Shown here: piece after piece, positions 8,646 through 17,779 of the stretch
How positions within the stretch are numbered: position 1 is the stretch's first letter
How the letters are laid out: the number at the start of each line of letters is the position of its first letter
Notes under the pieces: generated by a model
Told to the model about the DNA's origin: nothing
Database searches by the model: none
Seen by the model: the letters and a program-made list of their open reading frames with translations, nothing else
From: Candidatus Zhuqueibacterota bacterium
GTDB taxonomy: Bacteria; Zhuqueibacterota; Zhuqueibacteria; Residuimicrobiales; Krinioviventaceae
NCBI GenBank assembly: GCA_003854995.1
Contig: RQOI01000083.1
Location: 1 to 36,827 of the forward strand
Reading direction: 5' to 3'
DNA: 36,827 nt
Made by a program: the position numbers and the translations under genes

Positions 8646-9640
8646 GCCTTTTTTCTCATGTTTAGATGACCTTTTTCAATGTACCAGTTCGCCGTCCGGT
8701 GAACGCCCTCTTTCATGCCAACGTGCGGCGCATAGCCCAATTCGCGCTTTGCTTTCGAGATATCAAACGCACGGTCATGCGTAAAAATGTGAACCCGGCG
8801 CGGGTAGATGGGCGGTTGCAGTCGAAGAGGCACGCAGATTTTTTCGCACACCTGCGCGGCAATTTCCAACGGCCACACCGGTGGTTTCCACTGCGGCGGA
8901 CGTACGCCTAGCTCTTCGGCGACCATGTTGGCAAAAGCCTTCAGCGTGGTGTGGGATTCGCCGGCGATGATGTAGGTTTGTCCGACAGCCTTTTCGTTTT
9001 CTGCGGCAAGTCGGAAACCCTCGACCGTATCGGTGACATAAGTGAGGTGATAGAGGACCTGTCCGCCGCCAAACATCATGAATCGCTGCTTCTGAATCGA
9101 CCGATATAACTTGAGCATGCGGGTATCGCCAGGACCATAAATACCAACCGGGCGGACAACGGTCACGGGCAATCCAAAGTTCGCATGATAGTGGTGCGCG
9201 AGCTTTTCACCTTCATATTTTGTCGTCTGATAAATATCCTCCGGCTCTATGGGTGCATTTTCATCTGCCGGCGGATTTTTGATATCGCCATGTACGCCAC
9301 ATGTGCTGCAATGGAGAAAGCGATGCACGCCGACCGCGTGCGCCGCTTTCAGCAGATTGGCCGTGCCTGTCACGTTGACAGCCCAGTAAGCGCTATCGGG
9401 CACATTGGCAGCCCGATAGAGCGCCGCAATATGAAAGACAGCGTCGACGCCATCGACCGCATCCAGAACCTGCCTTTCATTCTGCAGATCGCCATAGGCA
9501 AATTCGATCGGCAAATGCTGTAATGCGGAGAGAACGCTCTGCGGACGCACGAAAGCTCGAACAGCATAACCGTGCTCGAGAAGGTTCCGAACCATATAGC
9601 CGCCGGTAAACCCGGAGGCGCCTGTGACCAGTGCTTTCAT
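8642..9640 (-). CDS. NAD(P)-dependent epimerase/dehydratase (extended SDR)
   Basis: A 332-residue extended short-chain dehydrogenase. The N-terminal Rossmann motif is 'GASGFTGG' (residues ~7-14), followed by 'DAVDGVDAVFHIAAL'. The catalytic pair is in 'YQTTKYEGEKLA' (Y-x3-K). The sequence resembles the dihydroflavonol-4-reductase/hopanoid-associated epimerase branch more than GalE. In this setting it probably reduces or epimerises a nucleotide sugar, but the substrate is unknown. It overlaps the downstream pyruvyl transferase by four bases and begins 21 bases after the methyltransferase stop. Confidence 0.88.
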   Translation of the reverse strand: MKALVTGASGFTGGYMVRNLLEHGYAVRAFVRPQSVLSALQHLPIEFAYGDLQNERQVLDAVDGVDAVFHIAALYRAANVPDSAYWAVNVTGTANLLKAAHAVGVHRFLHCSTCGVHGDIKNPPADENAPIEPEDIYQTTKYEGEKLAHHYHANFGLPVTVVRPVGIYGPGDTRMLKLYRSIQKQRFMMFGGGQVLYHLTYVTDTVEGFRLAAENEKAVGQTYIIAGESHTTLKAFANMVAEELGVRPPQWKPPVWPLEIAAQVCEKICVPLRLQPPIYPRRVHIFTHDRAFDISKAKRELGYAPHVGMKEGVHRTANWYIEKGHLNMRKKA

Positions 9641-9661
9641 CTCGTAGCGACTCCGTTCTCG

Positions 9662-10483
9662 TCACTTTTTCGCCACGACACAAATGGCATGACCGAATTT
9701 TTTCCGAATCCCAGTTGGCAGCAGGTTATAGATCGGTACAAAAATGTGATTGAACAAGCCGGCGAGGAATCCTTTTCGGGGGGACGTTGTCGCGCGGATA
9801 TAATCCAAAAAGACCTCAACCTGTCGAAAATCCGAAAACAGCTCGCGAATATTTTTTTTATCGTACAGGCGCGTGATCGGGGCGTCCTCATGCGCGAACT
9901 CAAAGTTCACTTTGCCAAGCTTGGTGAGAAGAATTTTCCAGGAATACTTGTAATAGAGCGTGATCAACGCCTCACCGCCGGGCTTTAAAACTCGCAAGAC
10001 CTCTGCCACTGCATTCTCAGTGCTCTCTGTCTGATGCAGCACGCCGAGTGAAGCGACGATATCGAATGTATTGTCGGCAAAAGGCAACTTTTCCGCACTG
10101 CCGTGTTCAAATTTGGCTTGCAGGCGGTTATGCTGAAAATTCTTTTTCGCCAGCTCTAAAGCGGCCGCAGATAAATCCAGTCCTGTCGCACGCATACCAC
10201 AGCGAGCCCAGTGCAGCAATTCCCAGCCCGCACCACAGCCAATTTCCAAAATTGATCCGCCGGGGAATTTTGCCGCTTGCTTTTCAATCAGACGATACCG
10301 ATGCTCATAATTTTTCCTGATGAACGAAGCCACGGTATCAAAGAACTCGCCGGAGCCAATCTGCCGTGGATCTCCCTGCCAGAATTGAGTTGTATTGACA
10401 TTATCGGTCCAATATCGTTGCACCTCATCGATCGTCTTTACGTCACTCCCCTTCCACAAATAGGTACCTATAGAATCGGTCAT
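9662..10483 (-). CDS. class I SAM-dependent methyltransferase
   Basis: A 273-residue Methyltransf_11-type enzyme. Motif I is 'ILEIGCGAGWELLHWA' (about residues 75-90) and the post-I acidic residue is in 'ATGLDLSAAALELAKKN'. Motif IV-like 'NTFDIVASLGVLHQTES' and the following 'VLRVLKPGGEALITLYY' are typical of small-molecule or sugar methyltransferases. There is an N-terminal ~60-residue cap. The last ~40 residues include a hydrophobic, aromatic stretch ('GFLAGLFNHIFVPIYNLLP') that could associate with the membrane. Position within the cluster suggests methylation of the glycan or its lipid-linked precursor; the substrate cannot be read from sequence. Confidence 0.88.
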   Translation of the reverse strand: MTDSIGTYLWKGSDVKTIDEVQRYWTDNVNTTQFWQGDPRQIGSGEFFDTVASFIRKNYEHRYRLIEKQAAKFPGGSILEIGCGAGWELLHWARCGMRATGLDLSAAALELAKKNFQHNRLQAKFEHGSAEKLPFADNTFDIVASLGVLHQTESTENAVAEVLRVLKPGGEALITLYYKYSWKILLTKLGKVNFEFAHEDAPITRLYDKKNIRELFSDFRQVEVFLDYIRATTSPRKGFLAGLFNHIFVPIYNLLPTGIRKKFGHAICVVAKK

Positions 10484-10505
10484 TTCATCATCCGTTTTTC
10501 AATTT

Positions 10506-12164
10506 TCATGATTTATAAATTTTCTTGTAATCATCTATCTCGTCGTTCCGCCGCTCCGGCGTCCACTGCAGCTCCTGCGTCATCAGGTCAGCAACAGCAG
10601 AAATCTGCGTCTCTGTTGCCAGGCCTGCAGTGCCAAGCTCTGTTCTCCGCATCAGCATATCGGACAGTGTGTACGCCATTTCGTGCCGAATAGCAAAAAT
10701 GATTTCAGCCTTGAGGATGTGCGAGTCGCTGCTCACTGGTTCGGCCATTCGGGGATTGCCATTCGCACAAGCGAGGACATCGCGATAGCGAGAGCCATAG
10801 GTATGGAGCAGATGCTCTTTGCTGTCATCTGGCAGGGCGTGCAGATTTGTCATGCCATCGCCGACAAATTGATCCGTAGAGTTGATATCGCCACCCCATA
10901 CTGGGGTGGAGCGACTCGCGCGGCTTTTATCGCCATAGCCGAGTTTCTCGACAATCCGATCGACGGCCGCCTCAGAGACGCCGCGAGCTGTCGTATATTT
11001 GACGGTCAGCAGAGAGAGCAGGCCATCGAGACCGTCTTTTTGCTTGTGGTCAATGATGTCAAAGTGTTTTGTGAGGGTCACGTCGCCTGATTCTTTGTTG
11101 ACACCGGACATCGGCAGCAGACCAGCGTGAACGTGATCGATTTCATCGCGCCTGATTTTTTCATCTGGCAGGGAGCTTTTGACTTGGTCCAGAAACTCGC
11201 CAATATCCGCCTCGGTGACTGAATAATCCTCGGCAGCTCCATAATAGGGCTTGTGCGCCGTGCCGGCCAACGTCTTGCCGCGCCACGGCACAAAGAACAA
11301 CATTCTCGATCCCTTGTTGATGAGGGCATCGCTATCCCTGAAAGCTGCCCTGGTGGGAGCGGCAAAGGCCATTTTCGCCAATGGTCGATTGATGATGAGG
11401 TTCATGGCTGTCGAGAATTGAATTTTTTCTCTTTCAGGCCGATGATCGGCAATAAGATCATTGATCCACGGGCCGAGGGTGGTGATGGTCATCTTTGCCC
11501 TGACATCAAAAGAATCACCGCTCAACAGATCGCGCGCCTGTACGCCGTACACGCGGCCGTTCTTGCTGAGCACCTTTTCGGCTTTGACATAATTTGCCGC
11601 GACAGCCCCCTTTTCAACGGCTGCGTGCAAAAAAGAAAAAAGCAGCCGTTCCGAATTGATCATGTGACCGTCGTACCACATTGCGCCGCCATTGACATCC
11701 TTTCGATTCACTGCCGGAATTGACTGCAGCACCTGCTTTTTCGTCAATATCTTGCCACGCGGCAGCTGATGAGCTGCATCCAGTCCCCTATTCCGATCCG
11801 CGCTGAAAAGGTCGTTCATCAACAGGCCGAGTCGCATCACTTCCGGACCCTTCATCGCATGTCCGAACGTCGGCATGACACACCGCATTGGGAAGACGAG
11901 ATGCGGTGCGATCCTGAGCAAGATGCGTCGTTCGGTGATGGATTCGCGCATACGGATGAAATCCGCGTGCTGCAAATAGCGTAATCCGCCGTGGATGATT
12001 TTCAGGCTGTTGGAAGATGTTCCCGAGGCAAAATCTTTTTTTTCAATGAGCGCCACGCGTAATCCGCGCAGCACAGCATCCCAGGTCAACGTCGCGCCAT
12101 AGATGCCGCCACCGATGACGAGCAGGTCAAACTCTTCCTCCAGGCTGTGCAGATCTCGAATCAT
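10506..12164 (-). CDS. glpD: FAD-dependent glycerol-3-phosphate dehydrogenase family protein (GlpD-like)
   Basis: A 552-residue flavoprotein of the GlpD/DAO family. The N-terminal FAD-binding motif is 'LLVIGGGIYGATLTWDAVLRG', followed by 'FASGTSSNSLKIIHGGLRYL', a GlpD family signature. Classical GlpD proteins read GGGINGA and TSSRSSKLIHGG or close variants, so small changes sit at the flavin and substrate loops. The usual reaction is glycerol-3-phosphate to dihydroxyacetone phosphate with electrons passed to quinone. I chose the ATG at 12164 because it is preceded by TTGAGGA and lies 13 bases after the asnB stop. The in-frame ATG at 12194 would overlap asnB and lacks a site. Finding it inside a polysaccharide cluster is unexpected; the enzyme may act on glycerol phosphate or another polyol phosphate used for the glycan. 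Confidence 0.87.
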   Translation of the reverse strand: MIRDLHSLEEEFDLLVIGGGIYGATLTWDAVLRGLRVALIEKKDFASGTSSNSLKIIHGGLRYLQHADFIRMRESITERRILLRIAPHLVFPMRCVMPTFGHAMKGPEVMRLGLLMNDLFSADRNRGLDAAHQLPRGKILTKKQVLQSIPAVNRKDVNGGAMWYDGHMINSERLLFSFLHAAVEKGAVAANYVKAEKVLSKNGRVYGVQARDLLSGDSFDVRAKMTITTLGPWINDLIADHRPEREKIQFSTAMNLIINRPLAKMAFAAPTRAAFRDSDALINKGSRMLFFVPWRGKTLAGTAHKPYYGAAEDYSVTEADIGEFLDQVKSSLPDEKIRRDEIDHVHAGLLPMSGVNKESGDVTLTKHFDIIDHKQKDGLDGLLSLLTVKYTTARGVSEAAVDRIVEKLGYGDKSRASRSTPVWGGDINSTDQFVGDGMTNLHALPDDSKEHLLHTYGSRYRDVLACANGNPRMAEPVSSDSHILKAEIIFAIRHEMAYTLSDMLMRRTELGTAGLATETQISAVADLMTQELQWTPERRNDEIDDYKKIYKS

Positions 12165-12177
12165 ATGAATAGCATCC

Positions 12178-14073
12178 TCAAGTTTTCGTGCCATGTTTCA
12201 TATACAAGTCATACCACAGGTGAAACACCATCAATGCCCATAATCTGTGACTATGATTCTCTCTGCTCTTCAGGTGTTCACTGACAAGTCGCTTGACAAA
12301 CTGCGGATCAAAATAGCCCTTTTCCTTCACATTCTTTTCCGATAACGACTCGAGCATCATCGGCTTGAGCTCATTTTTGATCCAGTTTTTGATCGGAATA
12401 CTGAAACCTTCTTTACCGCGCTCAATGATAGAGAGCGGCAGCTCATTCTGCATGCAGGTCTTGAGAATATGTTTTGTCCGTTTGCCTTTCAAGCGCAAAT
12501 GGCTTGGTATCGTCGCGGCAAACTCGACAAACCGAAAATCGAGAAAAGGTACGCGCGCTTCCAGCGAATTGGCCATGCTCATGCGATCAACCTTGACAAG
12601 GATATCATCAACCAGATAGCTTTTGATGTCCACATATTCCTGTTGGTCGAGAGGTTCGCGTGAGGTCACGCGCGCGAAATACTCTTCGATGAAACCAAAA
12701 GAATTGTAGCCGTGCAAAGACCGGGAGAACTCGGGCGAGTACAAAAGATCTTTTTCAGCCTTTTGCATAAATATCATCCAGCGGACATGTTGCAGATTGC
12801 CGGGTAATCTCGCACCTTCAATGAAGCGTTTGGCTCTGTTGATCAGTCCTTTCTTCTTTTCCGTTGGCGGCAGGGCGTCTATTATAGGATCAATTGATAA
12901 TTTTCGCAGAAATCCAGGCAATCTTGCATATTTTTTCGCCAGTCTCTGCGCGATGTAGGTGTCATAGCCGGCGAGCAGTTCATCACCGCCATCGCCCGAG
13001 AGCACGACCGTCACATTCTTGCGCGCCATTTGCGAGACGAGGTATGTCGGGAATACGGAAAAATCTCCAAAGGGTTCGTCGAGCATCCACACTATTTTTT
13101 CCGTCAGGTCGGCTGCGTCGGGCTTTATAATTTCTTCAAAATGCTCTGTCCGGAATCTCTCGGCAACGGCGCGCGCGTAGGGGAGCTCGTTATAGGTCGT
13201 TTCGTCAAAACCGATGGAAAAGCTTTTGACCGGACCAGTGTTGTTGCGGCTCATCATCGCGACAATAGTGCTTGAATCAAGACCACCGCTCAGAAAAGCG
13301 CCGAGAGGTACGTCACTCATCAATCGAATTTTAACTGCGTCCGCAAGAAGCTCATCCAGACGTTCGTTCAGTGCTGCCTCACTGGCCGTGGAGCAGTTGT
13401 ACTGCACATCCCAGTATTGTCGCACCAAAAGTCGGCCATCGCGATAGGACAGCCAATGCCCTGGCGGCAATTTGTGGATGTTGGTGAAAATGGTGTATGG
13501 ACTGGGAATATACTCAAAAGTGAGGAAAGCATCCAGCGCTTTCGGCTCAATCTCTTTCGGAATGGAATCGAGTTGTACAATCGATTTGAGTTCCGACGCA
13601 AATACGAGTTGCTGTGCATCGCAGTAATAATAGAGCGGTTTGATGCCGATGCGATCTCGAGCGAGGAAAAGTCCCTTTCGCCGGCCATCCCAAATGGCAA
13701 AAGCAAACATGCCGTTCAATCTTTCGAGACAGTTTATCCCCCACTCTTCATACGCATGCAGAATCGCTTCGGTGTCTGTTTTCGTAACGAAGACATGGCC
13801 TTTTGCCGTCAGCTCTCTGCGGATGTCGACATGGTTGTAAATCTCGCCATTGAAGACGATGGCCATTGATCGGTCCTCATTGAAAATCGGCTGATGGCCG
13901 GTGGACAGATCGATGATGCTCAGTCGTCGCATTCCGATGCCCACATTGTCGCAGACGAATTGACCTTCGTCATCCGGGCCACGATGTTTGATGACATTGC
14001 ACATTTTTATCACATCAGCGCGCGCAACCGGATGCTCTTTTTCCCGATGGATGATGCCGCAGATGCCGCACAT
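12178..14073 (-). CDS. asnB: asparagine synthetase, glutamine-hydrolysing (AsnB family)
   Basis: A 631-residue class II amidotransferase. The ATG at 14073 makes cysteine residue 2 ('MCGICGIIH'), the N-terminal nucleophile of the glutaminase; a 12-residue upstream extension is therefore wrong. The glutaminase domain continues with 'IKHRGPDDEG', 'RLSIIDLSTGHQP' and 'FNGEIYNH'. The synthetase domain starts near residue 235 with the PP-loop 'LSGGLDSST' (~257-265) and has 'LSGDGGDELLAGYDTY'. Start and upstream stop overlap as TAATG, implying translational coupling to the glycosyltransferase. Within polysaccharide clusters, AsnB homologues such as WbpS-type proteins are linked to amidation of uronic acids; with the UDP-GlcA epimerase here, amidated galacturonate is a reasonable inference. 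True asparagine synthesis remains possible. Confidence 0.93.
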   Translation of the reverse strand: MCGICGIIHREKEHPVARADVIKMCNVIKHRGPDDEGQFVCDNVGIGMRRLSIIDLSTGHQPIFNEDRSMAIVFNGEIYNHVDIRRELTAKGHVFVTKTDTEAILHAYEEWGINCLERLNGMFAFAIWDGRRKGLFLARDRIGIKPLYYYCDAQQLVFASELKSIVQLDSIPKEIEPKALDAFLTFEYIPSPYTIFTNIHKLPPGHWLSYRDGRLLVRQYWDVQYNCSTASEAALNERLDELLADAVKIRLMSDVPLGAFLSGGLDSSTIVAMMSRNNTGPVKSFSIGFDETTYNELPYARAVAERFRTEHFEEIIKPDAADLTEKIVWMLDEPFGDFSVFPTYLVSQMARKNVTVVLSGDGGDELLAGYDTYIAQRLAKKYARLPGFLRKLSIDPIIDALPPTEKKKGLINRAKRFIEGARLPGNLQHVRWMIFMQKAEKDLLYSPEFSRSLHGYNSFGFIEEYFARVTSREPLDQQEYVDIKSYLVDDILVKVDRMSMANSLEARVPFLDFRFVEFAATIPSHLRLKGKRTKHILKTCMQNELPLSIIERGKEGFSIPIKNWIKNELKPMMLESLSEKNVKEKGYFDPQFVKRLVSEHLKSRENHSHRLWALMVFHLWYDLYMKHGTKT

Positions 14074-15290
14074 TAGCCTGTCGTCCTCATCACTCGTTCC
14101 ACAATCCATTTTGTCTTTTGCAGATAATCATCATAGCTGTAATGCTGTTCAGCCAGATGCTGCGCTGCAGCGACAAGACGCCGTTGAGCATCTCTATCGT
14201 CCAGAATAGAGAGCAGGGCCTCCGCAAATGCTTCCGGATTCGGATCGGCTAAAACAGATGTGGAGTCACTGAGTATTTGTGTGTGTGTGATGTGACGCGT
14301 GGCCACAATGGGCTTGCCGCTCCTCAAATAGGAATAGATCTTGAGGGGGGAATTGCTCCCCTGCAATCGCGGCGAGACGAGCACATCGCTGAGTGAGACA
14401 AAACCGGGGATCATGTTGGGCGGCACAAAGCCGGTGAAGGTGAATTTAGATTCAACTCCGAGTTTTTGTGCTTGCGCCCGATACATCGACACCTGCTGTT
14501 CATTGCCGCCGACCATTAAAAATCGGACGTCTCCGCGGCGTTTTTCCACCCGAGCGGCGCTTTCGACGAGCATATCAATCCCCTGATACGCCTCAAACGT
14601 GCCATAGTAGAGCACTATCTTTGCGCCATTGATATTGTACTGCTTTTTCAAGCTTTCCTGCAGGGCAGCGGTCGCCGGGAAGACAATGCTGTTATCCGCG
14701 ACGTTTTCAATGAGCATACAGCGCTGATCGGGAAATTTTTTTTCGACATAGCTCTGCAACTCTGGGCAAATCGTTATCACGCCGGCAGATTTCCTGATCG
14801 TCTGTCGCTCCAGTGCTTCAAACAGCTCGAGCAGCAGCTTGGACGTGGAGAATTTGAAATTACCGAGCTGCTGCGGCAAACTGGAATGCATGTCATACAG
14901 ATGCGGCAGGCCGTATTTCGCGGCCAGAGAAACGCCAAAAAAACCGGCTTCTTCGTGAGTGTGCAGATAGTCATAGCGGAATTTCTTCAGCAATTCCACA
15001 GCTTTGAAATAGAGGGCGATATCCAGAAATATCTTGGGCAGCGATGGTCCGATCTTTACTTTTTTGATGAACGGCACCTTTGCCGCACGATGGATGGAGA
15101 GGTTATCGATCGACACATCTTCACCGACATGATAGGTGACCAAATCGACTTTGTGGCCAAGCAGCGACAATGCCTTGATGCGATGCAATACACTGAAAGG
15201 CGTACCACGAGGCTGGAACCACGGTTGGGGCGCGATCATGAGAATGCGCAGCTTTTCCACTTCATCGCCATCATGGATGTTAACATTCAT
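14073..15290 (-). CDS. GT4-family glycosyltransferase
   Basis: A 405-residue GT-B glycosyltransferase. The N-terminal half has 'ILMIAPQPWFQPRGTPFSV' (~16-34), a glycine-containing loop typical of GT4, and 'HTHEEAGFFGVSLAAKYG'. The C-terminal half has the nucleotide-sugar-binding region 'GSNSPLKIYSYLRSGKPIVA', then 'LADPNPEAFAEALL'. No signal peptide or membrane segment; cytoplasmic or peripheral. It is the only ordinary glycosyltransferase visible in the cluster besides the priming enzyme, and it extends the lipid-linked sugar. Sugar specificity cannot be assigned. Its start, ATG at 15290, has AAAGG nine bases upstream and follows the priming transferase by 30 bases. Confidence 0.9.
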   Translation of the reverse strand: MNVNIHDGDEVEKLRILMIAPQPWFQPRGTPFSVLHRIKALSLLGHKVDLVTYHVGEDVSIDNLSIHRAAKVPFIKKVKIGPSLPKIFLDIALYFKAVELLKKFRYDYLHTHEEAGFFGVSLAAKYGLPHLYDMHSSLPQQLGNFKFSTSKLLLELFEALERQTIRKSAGVITICPELQSYVEKKFPDQRCMLIENVADNSIVFPATAALQESLKKQYNINGAKIVLYYGTFEAYQGIDMLVESAARVEKRRGDVRFLMVGGNEQQVSMYRAQAQKLGVESKFTFTGFVPPNMIPGFVSLSDVLVSPRLQGSNSPLKIYSYLRSGKPIVATRHITHTQILSDSTSVLADPNPEAFAEALLSILDDRDAQRRLVAAAQHLAEQHYSYDDYLQKTKWIVERVMRTTG

Positions 15291-15320
15291 CGAAAAACAC
15301 CTTTGATAAAATTTTGAGAC

Positions 15321-16778
15321 TTATTGAGCACCGTAGCCGGTGATGACAACCCAAAAGGTTCGAAACATCAGTTTGAGATCCAATACGAGAGACCAATGAT
15401 CGATGTATTCCAGATCCATCCTCATCCACTCTTCAAAACCGATTTTGTTCCGGCCGCTGACCTGCCAGATACAGGTAATTCCGGGCTTGAGAGAGAGCCT
15501 TCGGCGCTGCCAAATCTCATAGTGCTCGACTTCGCTTCGCAAGGGTGGCCGCGGGCCGACAATGCTCATATCACCTTTCAACACATTGAAGAATTGCGGA
15601 ATTTCATCGATGCTGGTTTTACGGATGAGATATCCGATGGGTGTGATACGCGGGTCATGCTTGATCTTGAACACCGGGCCATCCATCTCATTATGATGCG
15701 CAAGCGACTCTTTTAACGCTTCCGCATCTGAGACCATAGACCGGAATTTGTACAGCGAAAATTTACGTCCATTCAGCCCGATACGTTCTTGTCGGAAAAA
15801 GATGGGGCCCTTCGACGTGATGCGGATCAAGAGTGCGACAAGCATGATGAGTGGTGAGAAGAAGACGATGGCACAGGCTGAAATGCAAATGTCCAGCACT
15901 CTTTTGATAAAGAGCTGCCATTCCTTTGCGTAAAAGGTCTGGAATTCCAGCAGCGGAAAGCCGTTAAAATCGGTCTGCCTCGCTTTGGCAATGTGCAGAT
16001 TATAGAGGTCCAAAGAGATTGAGGTCGAGACGCCCACCTTTTCGCACTCCAGTATTGCACCTTCGATTCGATCCAACCAAATCCGCGGCACGACAAAAAT
16101 GACCCGGTCAATGACGAGTCGGTTCACAATGAAACCGATGTCCTGAATGCGACCGAGGACGCGATACCCTTCGATCTCTTTGCCAAAATAGCGCGGATCA
16201 TCATCAATCAAGCCGACGATGTGCAATCCCCAGTTCGAGTGACCCTTGACATTGCGAATGAATTCGCGGGCGCGATTGCCGGTTCCAACGATGAGTAAAT
16301 TTTCCTGGTTATAACCTTTGGCATGCATCCGTTCCAAAATGAACAGGAGCATGGCTTTTTCCAATATGATCAACGTGTAAGCTGTGCCAGAGTAAACGAG
16401 GAAGAATAACCGGCTGGCCATATCAAATTTGAGAAAGAAGACAAAACTGCCGCACACGAAACTGGCCCAAATGGAGGTGACAAAAAGAATCCACGCCAGA
16501 TTTTTAAAAGTGCGCGTCCTGTACTCCTGATAGATTTTATTCAGCTTATACAGCACCCACCAGATGAGCGGAAAACCAATGAACATGATCCAGTATTTTG
16601 AGGCAAAATACATTAGACCGGATACATCGACGCTGGTCGCATAGGCCTTCACATTCCAGAACGTAATGTAGCGAATGAATTCGTCGACATAGTACGCCAA
16701 TGGAAATGCGACATAAAGAATGAGCAGATCGATGAACTGCATCACATTCTGAATGAACTTTTCTTTATCGACCAACAT
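15321..16778 (-). CDS. polyprenyl-phosphate hexose-1-phosphate transferase (WbaP/WcaJ-type priming enzyme)
   Basis: A 485-residue protein with the three-part layout of exopolysaccharide priming enzymes. There are N-terminal hydrophobic helices (~15-35, 50-70, 90-135), a CoA-binding/Rossmann-like domain with 'NLLIVGTGNRAREFI' (~155-170), then a membrane helix near 290-310 and the bacterial sugar transferase domain. That last domain shows 'FFRQERIGLNGRKFSLYKF', 'KTSIDEIPQFFNVLKGDMS', 'VGPRPPL' and 'PGITCIWQVSGRN', all family-diagnostic. It transfers a sugar-1-phosphate from UDP-sugar to undecaprenyl phosphate at the inner membrane, beginning repeat-unit synthesis. It lies seven bases after the epimerase gene. 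Confidence 0.95.
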   Translation of the reverse strand: MLVDKEKFIQNVMQFIDLLILYVAFPLAYYVDEFIRYITFWNVKAYATSVDVSGLMYFASKYWIMFIGFPLIWWVLYKLNKIYQEYRTRTFKNLAWILFVTSIWASFVCGSFVFFLKFDMASRLFFLVYSGTAYTLIILEKAMLLFILERMHAKGYNQENLLIVGTGNRAREFIRNVKGHSNWGLHIVGLIDDDPRYFGKEIEGYRVLGRIQDIGFIVNRLVIDRVIFVVPRIWLDRIEGAILECEKVGVSTSISLDLYNLHIAKARQTDFNGFPLLEFQTFYAKEWQLFIKRVLDICISACAIVFFSPLIMLVALLIRITSKGPIFFRQERIGLNGRKFSLYKFRSMVSDAEALKESLAHHNEMDGPVFKIKHDPRITPIGYLIRKTSIDEIPQFFNVLKGDMSIVGPRPPLRSEVEHYEIWQRRRLSLKPGITCIWQVSGRNKIGFEEWMRMDLEYIDHWSLVLDLKLMFRTFWVVITGYGAQ

Positions 16779-16785
16779 GTCTCAA

Positions 16786-17772
16786 TCACGTCCTCGAAAG
16801 GTCTTGTTCATGTCGTTGATTATTCTGCAGGAACCATTGCACAAAATACCTTATACCATCTTCGATCTGAATCTGCGGATCATATTCAAGCTCTCTCCTC
16901 GCCTTTTCGACATTCGAAAAGGTGACAGGCACATCACCCGGCTGATCCGGCCTGAATTCGAGGAGCGCTTCAATGCCGAGAGCGTCCTGTATCAGTCTGA
17001 TGAGCGCAATGAGTTCGATCGTCTTTGATTCGCCGAGATTATAAATATTATAGCCATCGCAATGGTGGATCGCTGCTGTGATGCCCTGAATGATGTCGGA
17101 AATATAGGTGTAATCGCGACGACTGGCGCCGGCGCCAAAGACTTGAATCGGTTTTTTGCTGTAGATGAGACGGGTAAATTTATGAATCGCCATGTCCGGG
17201 CGTTGCCGCGGACCGTATACGGTGAAAAAGCGCAGACAATTGACCGAAATATCGTAAAGGTGGTGATAGGTGTAGCAGATGAGCTCACCGGCCTTCTTTG
17301 TCGCGGCGTAGGGTGAAATCGGATGATCGACAAGATCTGTTTCTTCAAACGGCACTTTCTCATTGGCGCCATAGACAGACGAAGAAGAGGCAAAGACAAA
17401 TTTTTTTATGTTATGAATTCTGCACTGCTCGAGCACATTCATCGTGCCGCGCACGTTCACGCTCTCGTAGAGCAAAGGGTGCTCGATTGAGGGACGAACA
17501 CCGGCTCTCGCTGCGAGATGAACGACGAGATCAAAAGGATGCTGATGAAAAAGTTCCTGCAGGCCGGACTCATCCAGGATGTCCAATTCAGCGAGTCTAC
17601 AGTTTGCCGACCGCAACGCCGCACTGATATTTTGTCGTTTGATGGCTGGACTGTAATAATCATTGAAATTATCCAGACAAACGATATTATGCTTTTCTTC
17701 CACCAGCCTTTCGATCAAATGCGAACCGATAAAACCGGCGCCACCTGTGACGAGAATATTCAAAGCGCTCAT
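16786..17772 (-). CDS. UDP-glucuronate 4-epimerase-like NAD-dependent epimerase
   Basis: A 328-residue extended SDR. 'ILVTGGAGFIGSHLIERL' is the NAD-binding loop at residues ~6-23. 'CLDNFNDYYSPAIKR' is the loop seen in UDP-GlcA 4-epimerases (consensus NDYYDP.LK). The catalytic residues are in 'SPYAATKKAGE' (Y-x3-K), and 'FFTVYGPRQRPDMAI' is another GlcA-epimerase signature. It would convert UDP-glucuronate to UDP-galacturonate in the cytoplasm, supplying an acidic sugar to the polysaccharide. No UDP-glucose dehydrogenase is in the window, so UDP-glucuronate must come from elsewhere. Seven bases separate it from its neighbours on both sides. Confidence 0.9.
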   Translation of the reverse strand: MSALNILVTGGAGFIGSHLIERLVEEKHNIVCLDNFNDYYSPAIKRQNISAALRSANCRLAELDILDESGLQELFHQHPFDLVVHLAARAGVRPSIEHPLLYESVNVRGTMNVLEQCRIHNIKKFVFASSSSVYGANEKVPFEETDLVDHPISPYAATKKAGELICYTYHHLYDISVNCLRFFTVYGPRQRPDMAIHKFTRLIYSKKPIQVFGAGASRRDYTYISDIIQGITAAIHHCDGYNIYNLGESKTIELIALIRLIQDALGIEALLEFRPDQPGDVPVTFSNVEKARRELEYDPQIQIEDGIRYFVQWFLQNNQRHEQDLSRT

Positions 17773-17779
17773 CTTCCTC

